Shown piece by piece: positions 7,857 through 16,106 of a stretch of 40,112 nucleotides of DNA. Positions within the stretch are counted from its first letter, which is position 1. Each line of letters begins with the position of its first letter. The DNA comes from Gemmataceae bacterium (lineage in GTDB: Bacteria; Planctomycetota; Planctomycetia; Gemmatales; Gemmataceae), in the NCBI GenBank assembly GCA_028288765.1, contig JAQGHQ010000012.1, positions 1 through 40,112 of the forward strand. The letters run 5' to 3'. The notes under the pieces were generated by a model. The model saw nothing but the letters and a program-made list of their open reading frames with translations, had not been told where the DNA came from and searched no databases. A program made the position numbers and the translations under genes.

Positions 7857-9836
7857 TCAGAAGGTATACCCGTAGCTCGGCGGCGTGCCGCCGGACGACG
7901 CGGTGTAGCTGTACCCGGAACTAGTTCCGCTCGGGCTCGAACTGGTCCCGGAGTAGGTGGTCGGCGTCATCCCGCCCGAAGAGCTTGGTGAACTACTGGT
8001 GGTGGTGGTCGAGTACGGGCCGACCGGGTCGCTCAGTTTGAGCAGGAACAGGTTGTACCGGACCGGGACGGGCTGTTTGCCGTTCGCCGCCGCGGAGGTG
8101 TACTGCACGGTGTAGGTGCCCTCGACCAGGTAATGGTAGCTGGTCACCGTGGGCTGGCCGGCGGTCGCGGTCAGGGTGAACACGACCTGGCCGGTCGCGT
8201 CCAGAACGGTCATCGTCACTCCGCCGGCCCCCGCCTGGAGCACGTTGGCGGCGAGGGCGAACTGGTACAGCCCGGCCTCCGTCACTTGCATGGTGTCGGT
8301 GACGGTGTTGGTCGGGTTGAGGGTGCCGCCGGCGGCCGCGTTGTAGGTGGTCGGGGGCAGCTGGTTGAAGTCGGCCCCGAGGAAGTACCAGCCGGTGCTG
8401 TTCGCCCCCCCAGGGTTCCGGGCCACCACCTGAACGTAGTAGTCCGCCCCCGACGTAACGTTCAACACCTGAAGACTGAACAGGCCCACGTCGTTCGCGA
8501 GCACCTGGAAGGCGACCGGGTTTCCCGCCGCGTCGAAGACGTGGACCCGCGGGTCCAGCAGGTTCGCGCCCAGGCCCCACACCATCACGTTCAGGGTCGT
8601 GGGCGCCGCGGTCGGCGACGACGGGGCGTGGATCTTGAAGGAGTCGATGTCCGTCGAGTTCTCGATCGCCCCGCGGTAGGTGTAGTCGAACCGGGCGTCC
8701 GGGGTCGGGCGCGGCTGCGGGACCAGCACGAGCGCGTTCCCGAGCAGGTCGTGCGAAATCCCATCGAGCACCGGGGCCAGGAGGTTTGTCACCGGGGAGA
8801 GGACCGACCCGAGGGTCAAATAATCGACGGTGAGCTGGTAGCCGCCGACCCCGAAATCCCTGGTCGCCCGGTCCACTTTTACCACATACGACCCGCCGAA
8901 GAGCGACGTCCCGAATGTGATCGCGATGTTGTTGTTCGTCGGGTCCGTGCTCCGCCCATACCCGACAACCCAGCCGTACTGGTTGTACACCGTCACGGCC
9001 GGGGTGAGCAGGCTCTGCCCGGCCGTGGTCAGCCGGACGGACACCCCTGTCAGCCCGCCCAGGAGCGGGACGGAAAACTTGAAGTAGTCCAGGTCGGTGG
9101 GGGTGGTCAGGTCGGCCTGCGCGGTCAACCGGCCGGAGGTCGTCGGGTCTTTCGGGAGGGCGGCCGCGGAGGCCGGGGTGTCGTTCGGCTTGACGGCGTC
9201 GAACGCGTCCGGGGTCCGGGCGCCGTACAGGGCCCGGATGTTGGCGGCGTCGCCCGCCCCGAGCCCGGTCTGGAAGCCGTAGCCCTCCTGCATCACCGAG
9301 TCGGGGGCGGTCGAGTGGTCGAGCCCGAGGGTGTGCCCGGCCTCGTGGACGGCGACCGAGAACAGATCGTACCCGGCGGGCGCGTTGCCGACCTGGAACG
9401 CCGCGGAGGAGTCGAACACCACGTCCCCGCTGTACGTCGTCCCGGTCCAGCTGAACGGGGAGGCGGCGGCCAGTTCGGAGCCGTCGATCGGGGCCGCGGC
9501 GATCCGGATGTCGCCGAACCGCTTGTCGCCCTGGACCGCCCCGGGCGTGCCGAGCGCCTGCCCCCCGTCGGCGACCACCCCGACGTTGACGTTCACCTGG
9601 GCGGCCCACGTCTGGAACGCCCGCAGGATCTCGCGCTCCCACACGGCGGGCGGGGCGATCCGGTCGAGCGTCCGGAAGAGGGTGCTCGGGCCGGTCGGGG
9701 TGGCCGTCCCGTCCGGCACGAAGCTCAGGGTGAGGTGGCCGGGGTCGGCCCATGGGATGCCGAACACGGTCGGCAGGTCGCGGGCTTCCAGGCAATCAAA
9801 TCCGGTACCGAGGCGGGCGGGGCGAGGGCGCTTCAC
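7857..9836 (-). CDS. Matrixin-type zinc metalloprotease (M10A), secreted, with Ser/Thr-rich tail
   Basis: The start is a GTG at 9836, without a clear Shine-Dalgarno sequence, but no other in-frame start lies close by. The N-terminus carries the short planctomycete motif CLEARDLPT in place of a classic signal peptide. The catalytic site is complete: HEAGHTLGLDH gives zinc ligands His164, His168 and His174 with Glu165 as base, and SVMQEG supplies the Met-turn. After the catalytic domain come beta-sandwich regions that look like bacterial pre-peptidase C-terminal (PPC) domains (DLDYFKFSVP, DIDSFKIHAP). The tail is rich in Ser, Thr, Gly and Tyr. It is convergent with the PASTA-protein gene, with about 200 bp between the stops. 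Role inferred: an extracellular or surface protease. Confidence 0.88.
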   Translation of the reverse strand: MKRPRPARLGTGFDCLEARDLPTVFGIPWADPGHLTLSFVPDGTATPTGPSTLFRTLDRIAPPAVWEREILRAFQTWAAQVNVNVGVVADGGQALGTPGAVQGDKRFGDIRIAAAPIDGSELAAASPFSWTGTTYSGDVVFDSSAAFQVGNAPAGYDLFSVAVHEAGHTLGLDHSTAPDSVMQEGYGFQTGLGAGDAANIRALYGARTPDAFDAVKPNDTPASAAALPKDPTTSGRLTAQADLTTPTDLDYFKFSVPLLGGLTGVSVRLTTAGQSLLTPAVTVYNQYGWVVGYGRSTDPTNNNIAITFGTSLFGGSYVVKVDRATRDFGVGGYQLTVDYLTLGSVLSPVTNLLAPVLDGISHDLLGNALVLVPQPRPTPDARFDYTYRGAIENSTDIDSFKIHAPSSPTAAPTTLNVMVWGLGANLLDPRVHVFDAAGNPVAFQVLANDVGLFSLQVLNVTSGADYYVQVVARNPGGANSTGWYFLGADFNQLPPTTYNAAAGGTLNPTNTVTDTMQVTEAGLYQFALAANVLQAGAGGVTMTVLDATGQVVFTLTATAGQPTVTSYHYLVEGTYTVQYTSAAANGKQPVPVRYNLFLLKLSDPVGPYSTTTTSSSPSSSGGMTPTTYSGTSSSPSGTSSGYSYTASSGGTPPSYGYTF

Positions 9837-10046
9837 GGAGGGGGTCTCGCTTGGGCGGTATTGGGCGGGCCGAGGCGGGTCGGCCGGGGCGGGTGGTAGC
9901 GAGCATCCTGCAGCTATCGGTGGAAAGCGGGTTTCGGCCGGCCGCCCGCCATGTTCCCGCGATTTTTTCGGTCCGCGGCCGGCCGCTCTACTGCCGCCGG
10001 AATTTTGCGGCCGGGCCGCAGGGCGGGAGTGCCCGCGGGCCGGGGT

Positions 10047-13000
10047 TCACGGCTTCCGGGCCGCCTGGAGGGCCCGGGCGTCGGCGAGCATTTCGCGGAA
10101 GGCCCGGTCCGTCCGGATGGGGTCGAGATCGGTGTCGGTGTCCACCATGTCCATCCCGAACCCCGTCTTGAGGGCGGCCCAGAGCAGCCGCACGGCCTCC
10201 CCGCGGTCCTCCGGGTGGGTCTTCGCGGTCAGGGCGTAGACGCACCCGACCTGATACAGGTTCGGCGCCCGGCCGTCCCGGCGGAGGGCGTCGCGGGCGT
10301 CCCGGAGGGCCTCGTCCCGCTTGCCGACCCGGGCCAGGAGCACGCCCCGCCCGGCCAGCGCGGGGGCGTGGTCCGGGTGGAACCGCACCGCCCGGGCCAG
10401 GACCGCGAGGGCGTCGGCCGGCCGGTTCAGCGGCTCGGCCAGGATGTGGGCCTTGAGCTGGAGGGCGAACACCGAGAACGGGTTGATCTTCAGCGCCTCC
10501 TCGACGTCGGCGAGGGCCCCGGCCGGGTTCTTCGCCAGCCGGGTCTCGGCCCGCCCGACCCAGCTGAGCTCGTCCGCCGGGGTCAGCCGGAGCCCGGCCT
10601 CCCGGTCGGCCTCCGCCCCGGCCGCGTCGCCGAGCCGGGCGCGAACGTCCGCCCGCAGGAAGTACACCCGGACCGGGGCGGCCCCGGTGGCGAGCGCCCG
10701 CCCGAAGTCCTCGGCCGCCCCTCTCGGGTCGCGCGTCGCGTCCCGGACGACCGCCCGCTGGATGTACGCCTCGGCCGAGGTCGGGTCGAGCTCGATCGCC
10801 CGGTCGAAGTCGGCGGCCGCGAGGTCGAAGAACTTGAGCCCGCCGAACGCAATCCCGCGGTTCAGCCAGGCCGGGGCGAAGTCGGGGCGAATGGCGATAC
10901 ACGCCGTGAAACACGCGGCGGCCAGTTCCGGTTGCGAGAGCGCGAGGTGGGTCGTCCCGCGGACGAACCACGCCGAGAAGTTCTCCGGGTCGAGCTGGGT
11001 GGACTTCTGGAGGAACGGGAGGGCCCGGCGGTGTTCGCCCGTCTGGGTGAGGCGGGCGCCGATCAGGTACAGGTCGCGCGGCGACTCCGCCCCGGGGAGG
11101 TCGGCGTCGTCCGCCTTTTCCCGTCCGGCCCGGCCGGCGCGGAGGTCGCCGAGCCCCTCGCGCTGGTTGCGGAGGGCGCGGGGGATGCGGTCCCCGGCGT
11201 GCTTCTCGGCGGCCGCGTGCCACCGCTCCGCCTGGTCGAGATAGGCGCCCCGTTCGGCGGACTCCGCCTCGGCCGCTAGAGCTTGGAGGTAGCCCAACTC
11301 CGCCATCAGGTAGAACGTTTCCCCCACGTCCCCTTCGAGCCGGTCGCGGTCGGCCGCCGGGAGACGCCGTGCGGCCGCGGCGGCCAGGCTCTCGTCCCCG
11401 GTCCCGTCTTCCGGCACCCCGTACCGGCCGAGGACCCCGCGGAGTTTGGCGAGGGACACGTCGAGGTGCGGGCGGGACTGGTTCCGGTCGTCGAGGAACA
11501 GCTGGGCGTCGTCGAAGGCGGCCCGGTGCTCGGCGAGTTGGGCGAGGGCCTGGAGGTCGCGGGTCCGCTCGCGGGCGTACACCGCCCCCGTACCGACGGC
11601 GAGCAGGAGGACCGCGGCCGCCGCCGCGACCGTGCCGGACGAGGTGACCCGGGGGTGTCGCCCGGCCCACTTCCGCACCCGCTCCCGGACCGACGGGTTC
11701 GCGGCGTGGCGGAGCGGCAACCCGTTCAGCTGCCGGTCGAGGTCCTCCCGCAGGTGTTCCGCCCGCAGGTAGCGGTGACCGGGGTCCGGCGCGAGACACT
11801 TCCGGACGATCGCCTCGGTGGCCGGCGACACGGCCGGGTTCAGGTCCCGGAGCCGCGGCGGGCCCGCCCGCCGGTCCGCGATCATGGCCGGGATGGCTTC
11901 CCGGGCCTTTTTCCGGTCGTAGGCGGCGAACGGGTGCCGCCCGGTCAGGAGTTCGAACAGGATCACCCCGAGGGCGTAGACGTCGCACCGCCCGTCCAGC
12001 GGGACGCCGGACCCGCGGAACGCCTCCATGTGCTCCGGGGCCATGTACGGCAGCGTCCCGCCGACCGACGCCCGCTCCGCGGTCCCCCGGGCCTTGGTGT
12101 CCTCGGCCAGGTTGAAGTCGAGCAGCATCGGCCGGCCGTCGTCGGTCAGCAGGACGTTGGCCGGCTTCAGGTCGCGGTGGAGGATGCCCCGGGCGTGGGC
12201 GTGGGCCAGCCCGTCCGCCAGCTGCTCGCCGATCCAGAGGACCGCCTCGACGTACGACAGCCCTTCGAGCCGGGTCCACCCGTCGACGGGCCCGGGGGCG
12301 GGCGACTCGGCCGGGAGGCCCTCGGGGGCCGGCACCGGCCGGTCCCCGAGGGCCTCCCGCGACGACGGGCTCCCGGAGGCGGGCCTCGTCGGCAGGCCGC
12401 GGCGGTCGAACGTGCTCTTCAGCTCCCGGCCGGAACTCGGCAGGCCGGCCTTCCCGCGGAGGTGGTCGAACACGTGGGCGAGGGTGGTGCGGCCGAAGTA
12501 CGGCATGCACACCGCCTGGAACTCCCCGACCCGGTGGAACGAGTAGATCGGGACGATGTTGGTGTGCTGGAGCTGGGCAAGGGTTTGCGACTCGCGGGCG
12601 ATGTCGCACGCCACCTTGAGGGCCACCGGCCGGGCGGCGAGGTCGCCCTGGTGGGCGAGGTAGACGCGGCCGAACGCCCCCCGGCCGAGCTCCTCGACCA
12701 GCCGGAACCCCGCGAAGTTCGTCCCGGGCGCCGGCAGGGTCCGGGCCGCGGTGGTCCACCGCGCGGTGTATTCTTCCTCAACCCCGGGGGGCCCCGGCCG
12801 GGGCCCTTCATCCTCGACGGGGATGGGGCCCGGGCTCCCGGGTTGGAGGCTCACCACACTGGTCATCGGCGGGTCGGACCCGATCGCGTCCGGCCCCACG
12901 GGTTGGAGGCTCACCGCGTTGGTCATCGGCAGGTCGGACCCGACAGGGCTCGACCCGGGCCCGACACTGGGCCAGTCGGCGGTGTCGATCCGGTACGCCG

Positions 13001-13322
13001 TCCGGTACTCCTCCGCGGAAACGGCCTCGCCCGCCTGCCGCCGCAGACGGTACTCCTCGAACGCAACCGCCCGGAGGACCTCTGGGAGCTCGAACACCCC
13101 GGGAAACCGACGGTAGTCGGCCAGCCGGCGGGGGCGGTTCCGGGCCCGGGCGAGCTCCAGATCGACGCGGACCAGTTCCGCGAGGATGCTGGGATAAAGC
13201 GGGTGGTCCTGGTCCGGCAGGAACAACCCCAGATCGGTCTCCGGGTCGCGCGCGAGGGCGTCCTCGAACGCTTCGACCTGATGGGCCAGCACGAGCGGCG
13301 GGGTGGGGGCGAGGTGGTTCAT
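10047..13322 (-). CDS. Membrane Ser/Thr protein kinase with C-terminal TPR repeats
   Basis: The 1091-residue protein follows the usual planctomycete layout: an N-terminal helical region, a kinase domain at about residues 205-500, one transmembrane helix near 561-581 (AAAAAVLLLAVGTGAVYA), then TPR repeats to the end. Visible kinase motifs are the glycine loop GRGAFGRVYLA, Lys236 in VALKVA, the catalytic loop HRDLKPAN with Asp384, and APEHM. The metal-binding triplet is DFN (Asp402-Asn404) in place of DFG. The region before the kinase contains a 20-residue tandem repeat (nt about 12841-12953). The start ATG overlaps the stop of the upstream ECF sigma gene by 4 bases, so the two are translationally coupled. 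Inference: the kinase senses through its TPR half and regulates the partner sigma factor. Confidence 0.92.
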   Translation of the reverse strand: MNHLAPTPPLVLAHQVEAFEDALARDPETDLGLFLPDQDHPLYPSILAELVRVDLELARARNRPRRLADYRRFPGVFELPEVLRAVAFEEYRLRRQAGEAVSAEEYRTAYRIDTADWPSVGPGSSPVGSDLPMTNAVSLQPVGPDAIGSDPPMTSVVSLQPGSPGPIPVEDEGPRPGPPGVEEEYTARWTTAARTLPAPGTNFAGFRLVEELGRGAFGRVYLAHQGDLAARPVALKVACDIARESQTLAQLQHTNIVPIYSFHRVGEFQAVCMPYFGRTTLAHVFDHLRGKAGLPSSGRELKSTFDRRGLPTRPASGSPSSREALGDRPVPAPEGLPAESPAPGPVDGWTRLEGLSYVEAVLWIGEQLADGLAHAHARGILHRDLKPANVLLTDDGRPMLLDFNLAEDTKARGTAERASVGGTLPYMAPEHMEAFRGSGVPLDGRCDVYALGVILFELLTGRHPFAAYDRKKAREAIPAMIADRRAGPPRLRDLNPAVSPATEAIVRKCLAPDPGHRYLRAEHLREDLDRQLNGLPLRHAANPSVRERVRKWAGRHPRVTSSGTVAAAAAVLLLAVGTGAVYARERTRDLQALAQLAEHRAAFDDAQLFLDDRNQSRPHLDVSLAKLRGVLGRYGVPEDGTGDESLAAAAARRLPAADRDRLEGDVGETFYLMAELGYLQALAAEAESAERGAYLDQAERWHAAAEKHAGDRIPRALRNQREGLGDLRAGRAGREKADDADLPGAESPRDLYLIGARLTQTGEHRRALPFLQKSTQLDPENFSAWFVRGTTHLALSQPELAAACFTACIAIRPDFAPAWLNRGIAFGGLKFFDLAAADFDRAIELDPTSAEAYIQRAVVRDATRDPRGAAEDFGRALATGAAPVRVYFLRADVRARLGDAAGAEADREAGLRLTPADELSWVGRAETRLAKNPAGALADVEEALKINPFSVFALQLKAHILAEPLNRPADALAVLARAVRFHPDHAPALAGRGVLLARVGKRDEALRDARDALRRDGRAPNLYQVGCVYALTAKTHPEDRGEAVRLLWAALKTGFGMDMVDTDTDLDPIRTDRAFREMLADARALQAARKP
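12841..12953. repeat. 60-bp tandem repeat inside the kinase gene
   Basis: GGTTGGAGGCTCACC recurs at 12841 and 12901, with GGTCATCGG and GTCGGACCCGA following in both copies. The period is exactly 60 bp, which adds 20 residues in frame (PMTNAVSLQP and PMTSVVSLQP). It lies in the low-complexity linker before the kinase domain. Confidence 0.85.
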
Positions 13323-13945
13323 GGGGGCGATCCGGGTGGGTGATCGGGCTCAGGGTACGCAGCTCGGAAGTCCTGGAGGACCCGCTCGACGGTCCGCCGC
13401 GACCGGCCCGTCCGGTCGGCGATCGCGGCCACCTCGTACCCCTCGATCCGGAGCCTGACGATCTCGCGGTTCGACTCCGGGAGCCCTTCCAGCTGCTCCT
13501 CGAGGACGAGCTTGAGAAACGCCGCGGCGGACTCGTCGGCGGCCAGGACCGAGCGGGGGTCGAGGTCGTCAATGCAGGCGGTGTGCTGGACCGCCCGCTT
13601 GCCGGCCCGGTGGTATTCGACCAGCTTCCGCACCTTGTTCAGGGCGATCACCATCAGCAGGCCCCAGAGCTCGCCGCCGGGCGGGACGGCGTACCCCCGC
13701 TGCCGGACCCCGTGGAAGAACGTCTGGAACGCGGCCTGGACGATATCATCCGCGTCGAACCGGCGGGCGTAAGGGCCGGCGCAGTACTCCCGGGCGAGGG
13801 CCCGGAGCCGGTAAGCGTAGCGCAGGTAGAGTGAGGTCGCGGCGGCCTCGTCGCCGGACCGGTACCGGCGGATGAGCGTCTCGTCCGTCCCCGAACTCGG
13901 GGCCGACGCCGGTAACGGCAGTTGGGGGCGCTTCAGGCCGTCCAC
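13319..13945 (-). CDS. ECF-type RNA polymerase sigma factor
   Basis: The 208-residue product has both ECF domains: sigma-2 (RFDADDIVQAAFQTFF, about residues 62-78, the core-binding and -10 recognition helix) and sigma-4 (LPESNREIVRLRIEGYEVAAIADRTGRSRRTVERVLQDF, split across the helix-turn-helix near residues 150-195). I took the GTG at 13945 as start because AGGAG lies 7 nt upstream. The stop overlaps the kinase start as ATGA. Sigma factors of this kind paired with TPR kinases are typical of planctomycetes, where the kinase takes the place of an anti-sigma factor. No anti-sigma gene is seen here, which fits that model. Confidence 0.92.
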   Translation of the reverse strand: MDGLKRPQLPLPASAPSSGTDETLIRRYRSGDEAAATSLYLRYAYRLRALAREYCAGPYARRFDADDIVQAAFQTFFHGVRQRGYAVPPGGELWGLLMVIALNKVRKLVEYHRAGKRAVQHTACIDDLDPRSVLAADESAAAFLKLVLEEQLEGLPESNREIVRLRIEGYEVAAIADRTGRSRRTVERVLQDFRAAYPEPDHPPGSPP

Positions 13946-14425
13946 GGACCAGCTCCTATCGTGAGATCAGAGGGAGCAGGCACCCGAACGTCACGGGGCG
14001 ACAGCGGACCCGAAAACCGGTGGGTTGATTGGGAGTGTAGTACGTAGTTGCGCGATTGTGCGGAATTGATCGATTCGGGCGGGGCCTGAATTCCATGCCT
14101 GCCAAGTCGACAGCAAAGACGTCCTGAGCGATAAGATATTTCTTCCGTAAGTAGTTTTATAGTCAACATTTACGTCATGGTTATTCGCGGCCGACCGTCG
14201 GTGGGAACGACCGGGCGCGGATAACTGATCGGCTCGTATCACACCATAATACATGTGCCCATTAAATACATCTCGGCGTGGATTCTATATATTCTAATTA
14301 TATACAGATATATAGCAGCCGACACACGCCAGACGTTCGCCGACTTTTTTCTCGTCCGGCTGTCACACCCGTCTAGGTCACCGGTAGGGGGAGTGTCTCA
14401 AGACCCACATTCCCCCCGGTGGTCC
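13946..14425. other. Intergenic region with AT-rich island
   Basis: This 480-bp gap upstream of the divergent sigma-factor gene and the 14426 ORF is far lower in GC than its surroundings, especially 14250-14330, which is nearly all A and T with several TATA-like runs. It should hold the ECF/kinase promoter. I see no convincing gene; the open frame that extends the next ORF upstream through the AT-rich part looks spurious. Confidence 0.6.
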
Positions 14426-14929
14426 ATGAGCCCCCGACCGAATTCGACCGGTAACTCCAACACTCCCCGACCCGGCCGACCAATCACGATTCCTGTCGCC
14501 ATGCCGGTGGCGATCCCCGTGACCCGGCAGGTGCGGCCCGCCCCCCCGCCGACACCGGAAGCCCGCGGGGCCCGCTCTCCCGCGCCGACCGCTGTACAGA
14601 CGATCGCCCGGATGGTGGAAGGGGTGTCCCAGCTCGTCGGCCTCCTGAAGAAGCACTTCGAGAAACCGGCACCGCGACCTCAGCCGGCCCCACCTGGATT
14701 CTCCCCGGCCCAGGAGTTCAGCACCCCTGCAGCCGATGCCCCAGTCCGACCGGTTTACGGCTCCGCGCCCGACGCGGGGGTCTGGTGGGGTCAACCGACC
14801 GGCCCCTTCCTCGCCCCACCCGGCAGCGACCCGGCCGCAATGACGGGCGTGAGCTGCTGGTGGGCGGCCGGGTTTGATCCGTCAGGAACGGTGGGGGCAG
14901 TGGGTCCCGATGACGGAACCTGGTGGTAG
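14426..14929 (+). CDS. Hypothetical low-complexity proline-rich protein
   Basis: I do not recognise this 167-residue ORF. The frame is open from 14255, but the part before 14426 is translated AT-rich intergenic sequence, so the ATG at 14426 is preferred; no strong ribosome site is seen. The product is rich in Pro, Ala and Thr, has one short amphipathic helix (VQTIARMVEGVSQLVGLLKKHF, split here only for length, nt about 14593-14661), and ends in a Gly/Trp-rich tail finishing in TWW. There is no signal peptide. GC and codon pattern match neighbouring genes. Real but uncertain. Confidence 0.45.
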   Translation: MSPRPNSTGNSNTPRPGRPITIPVAMPVAIPVTRQVRPAPPPTPEARGARSPAPTAVQTIARMVEGVSQLVGLLKKHFEKPAPRPQPAPPGFSPAQEFSTPAADAPVRPVYGSAPDAGVWWGQPTGPFLAPPGSDPAAMTGVSCWWAAGFDPSGTVGAVGPDDGTWW

Positions 14930-15035
14930 CCCGTAAGTCCTTCGGAATGAGAATCTTACCACTGGTCCAGACCAAAGAATCGCTCTGGAATGGGTCGGCA
15001 ACGGGTCGTGCTTCGCCCCACCGCTAGCCCTGGTC

Positions 15036-15153
15036 CACCCACCGCAGGGCCGTTCAGTTCTCCGGTTTTTCGTGAAGTTGGGAAAGGTAGGCAGCCGCCT
15101 ACATTGCCCAGCTTCTCCTCAGAGGCGAGAACTGAACGGCCCTGCACCCACCG
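15036..15153. mobile_element. MITE-like 100-bp palindrome with 9-bp target duplications
   Basis: The 100-bp segment 15045-15144 has perfect 18-bp terminal inverted repeats (15045-15062 CAGGGCCGTTCAGTTCTC and 15127-15144). The symmetry continues inwards: GTAGGC (15088-15093) pairs with GCCTAC around a 4-nt loop, with 10 of 13 matches just outside it. Perfect 9-bp direct repeats CACCCACCG lie immediately outside at 15036-15044 and 15145-15153. This is the structure expected of a non-autonomous element moved by a transposase. CAGGG ends with 8-10 bp duplications recall the ISAs1 family, from memory. No transposase is present in the window. Confidence 0.8.
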
Positions 15154-15167
15154 AGGAGGACCTTTAT

Positions 15168-15204
15168 GAGAATCGGGTTCGTTCCGCAAACCGATCTCCC
15201 GACC
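15168..15204. repeat. Dispersed planctomycete repeat, partial copy
   Basis: GGGTTCGTTCCGCAA matches the core of the two fuller copies at 15226 and 15509, and the flanks are diverged. Confidence 0.55.
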
Positions 15205-15225
15205 GGCGCATCTCCACCCACTTTC

Positions 15226-15280
15226 GTGAAGGAACGATGTAGATTGGCTTCGTTCCGCAAAAAATGACCTCCCAACCCGC
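15226..15280. repeat. Dispersed planctomycete repeat, copy 2
   Basis: These 55 bp match the copy at 15509-15563 at about 50 positions. The shared pieces include GTGAAGGAACGA, GTAGATTGG and TTCGTTCCGCAA. Read on the minus strand the family gives the peptide-like string LRNEAN or CGTNPI, which turns up as spurious ORFs across planctomycete genomes (recollection). Confidence 0.75.
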
Positions 15281-15508
15281 CCGTGGCGGACTCAGACACG
15301 AACTCGCTGCGCCTATCGCCTCGGGTGGCATATCCACCGCTCGGGGCGGACATGGGTATTTCTCGTCGAGCGGAAACCTCACCCCGATCTGGGCTTCGGG
15401 GCACCCGCACGTCCACGCCGAGCCGTGGAGATGCCACCCTGCCGATGTAGCGAATCTCACTCCGGCCGAACCAAATGCGACCGCCCCAGCGGCTTCCTGT
15501 ATCAGATT

Positions 15509-15563
15509 GTGAAGGAACGACGTAGATTGGGTTCGTTCCGCAATAAATGACCTCCCCACCCGT
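15509..15563. repeat. Dispersed planctomycete repeat, copy 3
   Basis: Same orientation as the copy at 15226, with about 5 mismatches in 55 bp. Both copies are followed by AAATGACCTCCC. Confidence 0.75.
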
Positions 15564-16106
15564 CTTCCATTCGTCCCGTCTCGCCAACCTCCTCCGGAAG
15601 CGACCCCGCCAATCCGATCCGTGGATTGTCTTCCACTCCGTTGCCGCGCGATTCGATCGGACCGGTGATCCGACCCCCCAGCCCGTGTCTCGTACCTGCT
15701 GAAGTGTATCCCTGGACAGTGCCGGCCCGAAGGTGAACTGAGGTTGGAAATGGCCGAGTCTGGGCCACACCCCAAAAGGGGCTGACGAACGTTTAAGAAG
15801 CCTCGTCGCGCGGCGGTATCCGGAGGGGGTAAGCCGGCCGTCTTCGCGAGCAGCTCGACTGCCGCTCGATGGTGGAGGATCGGGCTCCCCCTGCATGGGC
15901 CCGTGGGTTGCGAGGGGCACCTGGCGCTGGCGAGCGTGACCGGTCGAAATCGTCCGATTGACCGCCGCGGCAGCCACAGACTATCGCCCCCGGGTTATCG
16001 TCCGGCGACCCGTTCCAGTTCCTCCAGACCGGCACAGGATCTGCACATTTTGACCAGGGTTCTATCGTCCGCCGAACGGACCACCCAAAAAACAGGAGCC
16101 ATCCGG

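Larger units (their letters stand above)
14930..16106. other. Gene-poor region carrying mobile-type repeats
   Basis: No convincing gene lies in these 1177 bp. Several long open frames cross it on the minus strand, but they run through the repeat copies and have no recognisable domain. It contains a 100-bp palindrome with flanking direct repeats (15036-15153) and three copies of a dispersed repeat (15168-15563). Confidence 0.6.

Noticed and set aside
9988..12759. 923-codon minus-strand frame overlapping the kinase
   Set aside because: It is a second frame of the kinase gene, rich in Arg, Pro and Gly, without kinase motifs.
14255..14425. N-terminal extension of the 14426 ORF (MPIKYISAWILYILIIYRY)
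   Set aside because: It looks like a membrane helix but is the translation of an AT-rich intergenic island, with base use unlike the rest of the ORF.
15099..15977. Long minus-strand open frame of 292 codons
   Set aside because: It runs across the dispersed repeats and the end of the palindrome, has no domain, signal or ribosome site, and overlaps other equally long frames; high GC makes such frames common here.
15903..16106. Upstream extension of the aldo/keto reductase
   Set aside because: The family start MEYRQLGRSGLKVP is at 16107 with a good ribosome site; the extra 68 residues have no homology I recognise.
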